Shown: in pieces, positions 61,216-64,000 of the stretch
Numbering within the stretch: position 1 is the stretch's first letter
How the letters are laid out: each line of letters opens with the position of its first letter
NCBI GenBank assembly: GCA_003342895.1
Contig: PTFA01000011.1
Span: 764,629-828,628 of the forward strand
Length of the DNA stretch: 64,000 nucleotides
Origin: Casuarius casuarius
Taxonomy: Eukaryota > Chordata > Aves > Casuariiformes > Casuariidae
Reading direction: 5' to 3'
Made by a program: the position numbers and the translations under genes
The notes under the pieces: generated by a model
Seen by the model: only the letters and a program-made list of their open reading frames with translations
Databases searched by the model: none
Told to the model about the DNA's origin: nothing

Positions 61216-63555
61216 AAATAAAGAAGATGTATAGTAATCCAGCTGTGGTCCCTCACTCCCTGAGAGTCTGCGAGACTGCAGCGTGAGTTCACATAGCACT
61301 AAGCAGGCTTACAGGGCACCAGTCATCAAACAACTTGAAACACTTTGTGTATAAATTCAGAGCTCGAGAGTATGAGGCGGCAACAGCAATAGCTTTCTCT
61401 GAGGTATACTGTGTGTCTGTCTAATGTATGCTTTTCTTTGTAAGTAGTGATCTTTCCTTGATCTTTAGTATTCCCTGATGTATGTGGTAAGATATATTAA
61501 AAATAAGTGAGTATGATGTATTTTTTCCATTTTAAGAAATCAGTTATACTCTTTCAGGAGAATCTAATTGCTTCCTGATAATTTGATTCTAAGTAAACTG
61601 AGAAAAAGCTAGCAGATTTTGGAGACATAGATATGAAGGATCTCTCTGAAGTGTTTTGATCCATCTTGACCTAAAATGCAGTTGATTAAATGATTTTTTT
61701 TTTCATCAAGCCTAGTGAGTTACAATTGAAGCACAGGGCCTCCTTTAAGAGAAAAGTTAAGTATTGCAGTCTTGATTTAAAAATTGTATTGAAGGAGAGC
61801 TTTTATTATTTTCAAAATGTAAGAAAAAGTATTGAGCCTTTCCCACAAATATTCAGGAACATATTCTTTATTCTTTTACTTCTCCACCATTAAAGGTTTT
61901 TCTGATCTTTCTTCTATCTTTCTAATGATATTTCCTTATGTTGGGGCTCGTTTACAAAGCATTTGGCAAATATCTCTGAGTTCTGCATTCGTTCACTGGG
62001 GGTTTTAACCAGAAAAAGTTAATCACAGCATCTAAACCCTATGCATACAAAAAGAGAGAAGAGGGGAGAGTATGATGAAAGAGCAGAAACTTCTCAAAAA
62101 TTGATGCTTATTTTTATAGTTCATAGCTGTATTCATTACATTAAAGATATTGATGTCATCACTAAGATCGCCTTCNGTCTATGCATCATACTTTCTTTGT
62201 ATATTGACAGGGAAACCTAATTGAGCAGACATTAGAGGAAAGCATTAAAAGTGGAAGAAAGAGGAACTCTATTGTATGTGGCATGATTCACAAGGGCTCT
62301 TTGCCAATCATTAATCTCTAGCGTGTCGGCAAGAGTACATCCATAATTAAACATGGACGTGATACAGTAATGCCAAAATGACATTGCTCCTGTGCAACCT
62401 AAGAACCAAAAATACTTACTTTGTTTTAATTCTGCTTGCTGTCCCTTACTATCTAGATGCCTATCCCAAGAGAAAAGTGAATTTTGCAGCTATCTTGATA
62501 AATCTCTTCCTAAATAATGCTTTTGCAATCACCTGCTATGTGTAACTACTTGAGTTCCTGGCTTCAGGAATAAAAATGCTATTTTCCTCCCACGTGATCT
62601 GTAACAGATCAAAAGGTTCTGTGTTAGGCATTTCTGCAAAACTCACTCATATTGGTGGGTTGAAAATGAGGATACCAGGATTCATAATGAATTTTAATGA
62701 CCACTTTATATCTTGGTTCTAAAGAATTTCAAGGTCTTCTCATCATATCTCCTCAAGGTTTAGTTGCACAGATTTTTTTTGTGGTGAAATTTGAGCAGAT
62801 GGTGATGGATTGCCAAAGGGTCTCTGTCCTACACCTTCCACCTCTCTTGTCATTGTCAGAAATGATTGCAAACAAGATATCTTTACTTAGCCAAATTAAT
62901 GTCTGTATTTGGGCAAGCATGTTTTAAAATGCCTTTAGAAATGTTTTAAAACTAACTCTTGGTGGGGGGGGGGAGGGACTCCCAAACACCTTGCGCTCGC
63001 TAGCTGCACACAATCTATTTGATGGTAGCTGTACGTGAACTACAGCTAAAACACATTTTCAACGTTTATGGTACATGAATTGTGAAAATGTAATTTTCTG
63101 TTCTCATCAGTTTCTTCAGAAATAGGACATCTGTATTAGCTGTTCTTCTGCTTTTTGTCTTCATTTAGGTAAACGCTTTTACTCTGTTTTGCTGTGTATT
63201 TTAATGACTGTCTGCTGTGACGGTTTTTTGTGTGTGCTCCATTTAGAAACCGGGAGGAATATTGCACTGTTCCCCTTTACAGCACGAGAGAGCTGCAGGT
63301 GACAGCGCGCAAATTCTCTGTGGTCACTGAATAGCTGGATTAGTGATGGTCTTGGTTAGGGAACCAGAGGCTTCAAAACTGCGTGTTTAATAAAACTTGC
63401 TTAACCAAGATAAAATACTTTAATACCTAAACCTCACAGGGAACATATAGCGAAGCCGCAGACACTGGGTTTCTTTAGGGAGGTGGTAAAAATCAGTACG
63501 TTTGCCAGGCCTTAGCTGCTCAGCTGAGAAGACGACACAACTTTTGCATGTTTGA
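61216..63555. other. Non-coding sequence left of the CpG island
   Basis: No gene is supported. T10 lies at 61694-61703, N at 62176, and G10 at 62964-62973. The part 62140-62420 is unique, CpG-poor and enhancer-like (for example CAATCATTAATCTC and CCATAATTAAACATGG). From about 63200 the CpG content begins to rise toward the island. Confidence 0.5.
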
Positions 63556-63559
63556 GAGG

Positions 63560-63975
63560 GAAACAAAAAGGAAATGGAAACAGCGCCACTCTGCGTGTGC
63601 CCTTTGGGGAATGCAGCCCCCCGGCTACCCCGTCGCGGGATGTGTCTGGAGCTCCCCGGCAGGGTTAAGGGGCAAAAAGCCCCCGCCAAAGCCCCTTTCT
63701 CGGTGGCATGCGCCCACCCGGAGGCTTCCCGAGGGACAGGTCGCTCCCCTGCAGCTGCCCTGGCGTTTCTGGCACTGCGCAGCGGCGCTCGCCCCCTCTC
63801 TGGGCTCGCGAGAGCGGGCTTGCCGCGGCGCGAGCTGTCCGGGAGCCTGGCAAGGCGCTCTGCCGCGGCGTGGGGAGGAAGGGGCCCATTAGCATACAGT
63901 TGCTCTTTGTGCGCAGGGAAGAAGCACAATGACCCTTTTTCAGACCCTGCACCGCTCGAGCTCTGAGACCGGGGG
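63560..63975. promoter_or_regulatory. CpG island, probable promoter or first exon
   Basis: This is GC-rich sequence with about 30 CpG by hand count between 63590 and 63915, including GTCGCGGG, GCGCAGCGGCGCTCG, CTCGCGAGAGCG, CCGCGGCGCG and CCGCGGCG. Such density amid CpG-depleted DNA is the usual mark of a vertebrate promoter. An NRF1-like word, CTGCGCAGCGGCGC (from about 63775), and an octamer-like CATTAGCAT are visible, and I see no clear TATA box. Frames are open on both strands, but none gives a recognised protein, so direction and gene remain unknown. The gene body would lie mostly beyond the right edge if transcription runs rightward. Confidence 0.7.
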
Positions 63976-64000
63976 GCTTACTCTGCCATTTATTTGCCTG

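Noticed and set aside
63420..63966. Long overlapping frames on both strands of the CpG island
   Set aside because: GC-rich DNA has few stop codons. The translations are low-complexity Arg/Ala/Gly and unrecognised, so only the island itself is annotated.
1..64000. CRISPR arrays, operons, phage or insertion-sequence structure
   Set aside because: No regularly spaced repeats, no dense same-strand frames and no ribosome-binding context. The composition is that of a vertebrate genome.

Overview
The window reads as non-coding DNA of a vertebrate, most likely a bird or another sauropsid. It is AT-rich and CpG-poor, with many homopolymer runs and simple repeats, and I see no bacterial gene density, no tRNA or rRNA, and no mammalian Alu or L1 sequence. 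One degraded CR1-like LINE piece (about 36106-36215) and a pseudogene of a type common in sauropsid repeats support this placement. Four isolated N bases (3560, 39043, 46755, 62176) mark unresolved bases in the assembly. I found no intact protein-coding gene and no exon chain I could defend. The window is therefore best described as intergenic or intronic DNA of a gene-poor region.

Layout. Bases 1-16 kb are anonymous sequence with scattered simple repeats: (GT)19 near the left end and a purine tract at 3.5 kb. Bases 16.2-16.9 kb, 20.2-22.1 kb, 25.65-26.16 kb, 28.9-29.3 kb and 44.6-44.9 kb hold blocks that look like candidate conserved non-coding or enhancer sequence: AT-rich, nearly free of CpG, rich in TAAT, GATA and octamer-like words, and containing perfect palindromes. 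A CpG-dotted, GC-rich island at 26.86-27.13 kb is open on both strands and unexplained. Smaller CpG-rich patches lie at 28.47-28.61 kb and 37.87-38.13 kb. A composite microsatellite at 43.9-44.1 kb combines (AC)44, a GA-rich tract and G16. Weak MIR-like fragments lie at 45.66-45.75 kb and 56.37-56.46 kb.

The clearest coding relic is on the minus strand at about 59.33-59.79 kb. It is a decayed SGNH-hydrolase-like domain of the kind carried by vertebrate retroelements such as the Ngaro/DIRS group. It has a frameshift, an in-frame TGA best explained by CpG decay, a lost nucleophile and a preserved terminal D-x-x-H motif. The right edge (63.56-63.97 kb) is a strong CpG island and is probably the promoter or first exon of a gene lying mostly outside the window.

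Homopolymer runs of 10 or more are strongly skewed to T on the + strand (14 T runs against 4 A runs by my count). This would fit transcription from left to right through much of the window, but does not prove it. Features cooperate only in a regulatory sense: if the candidate elements are real, they would be distal control sequence for a developmental gene outside the window.
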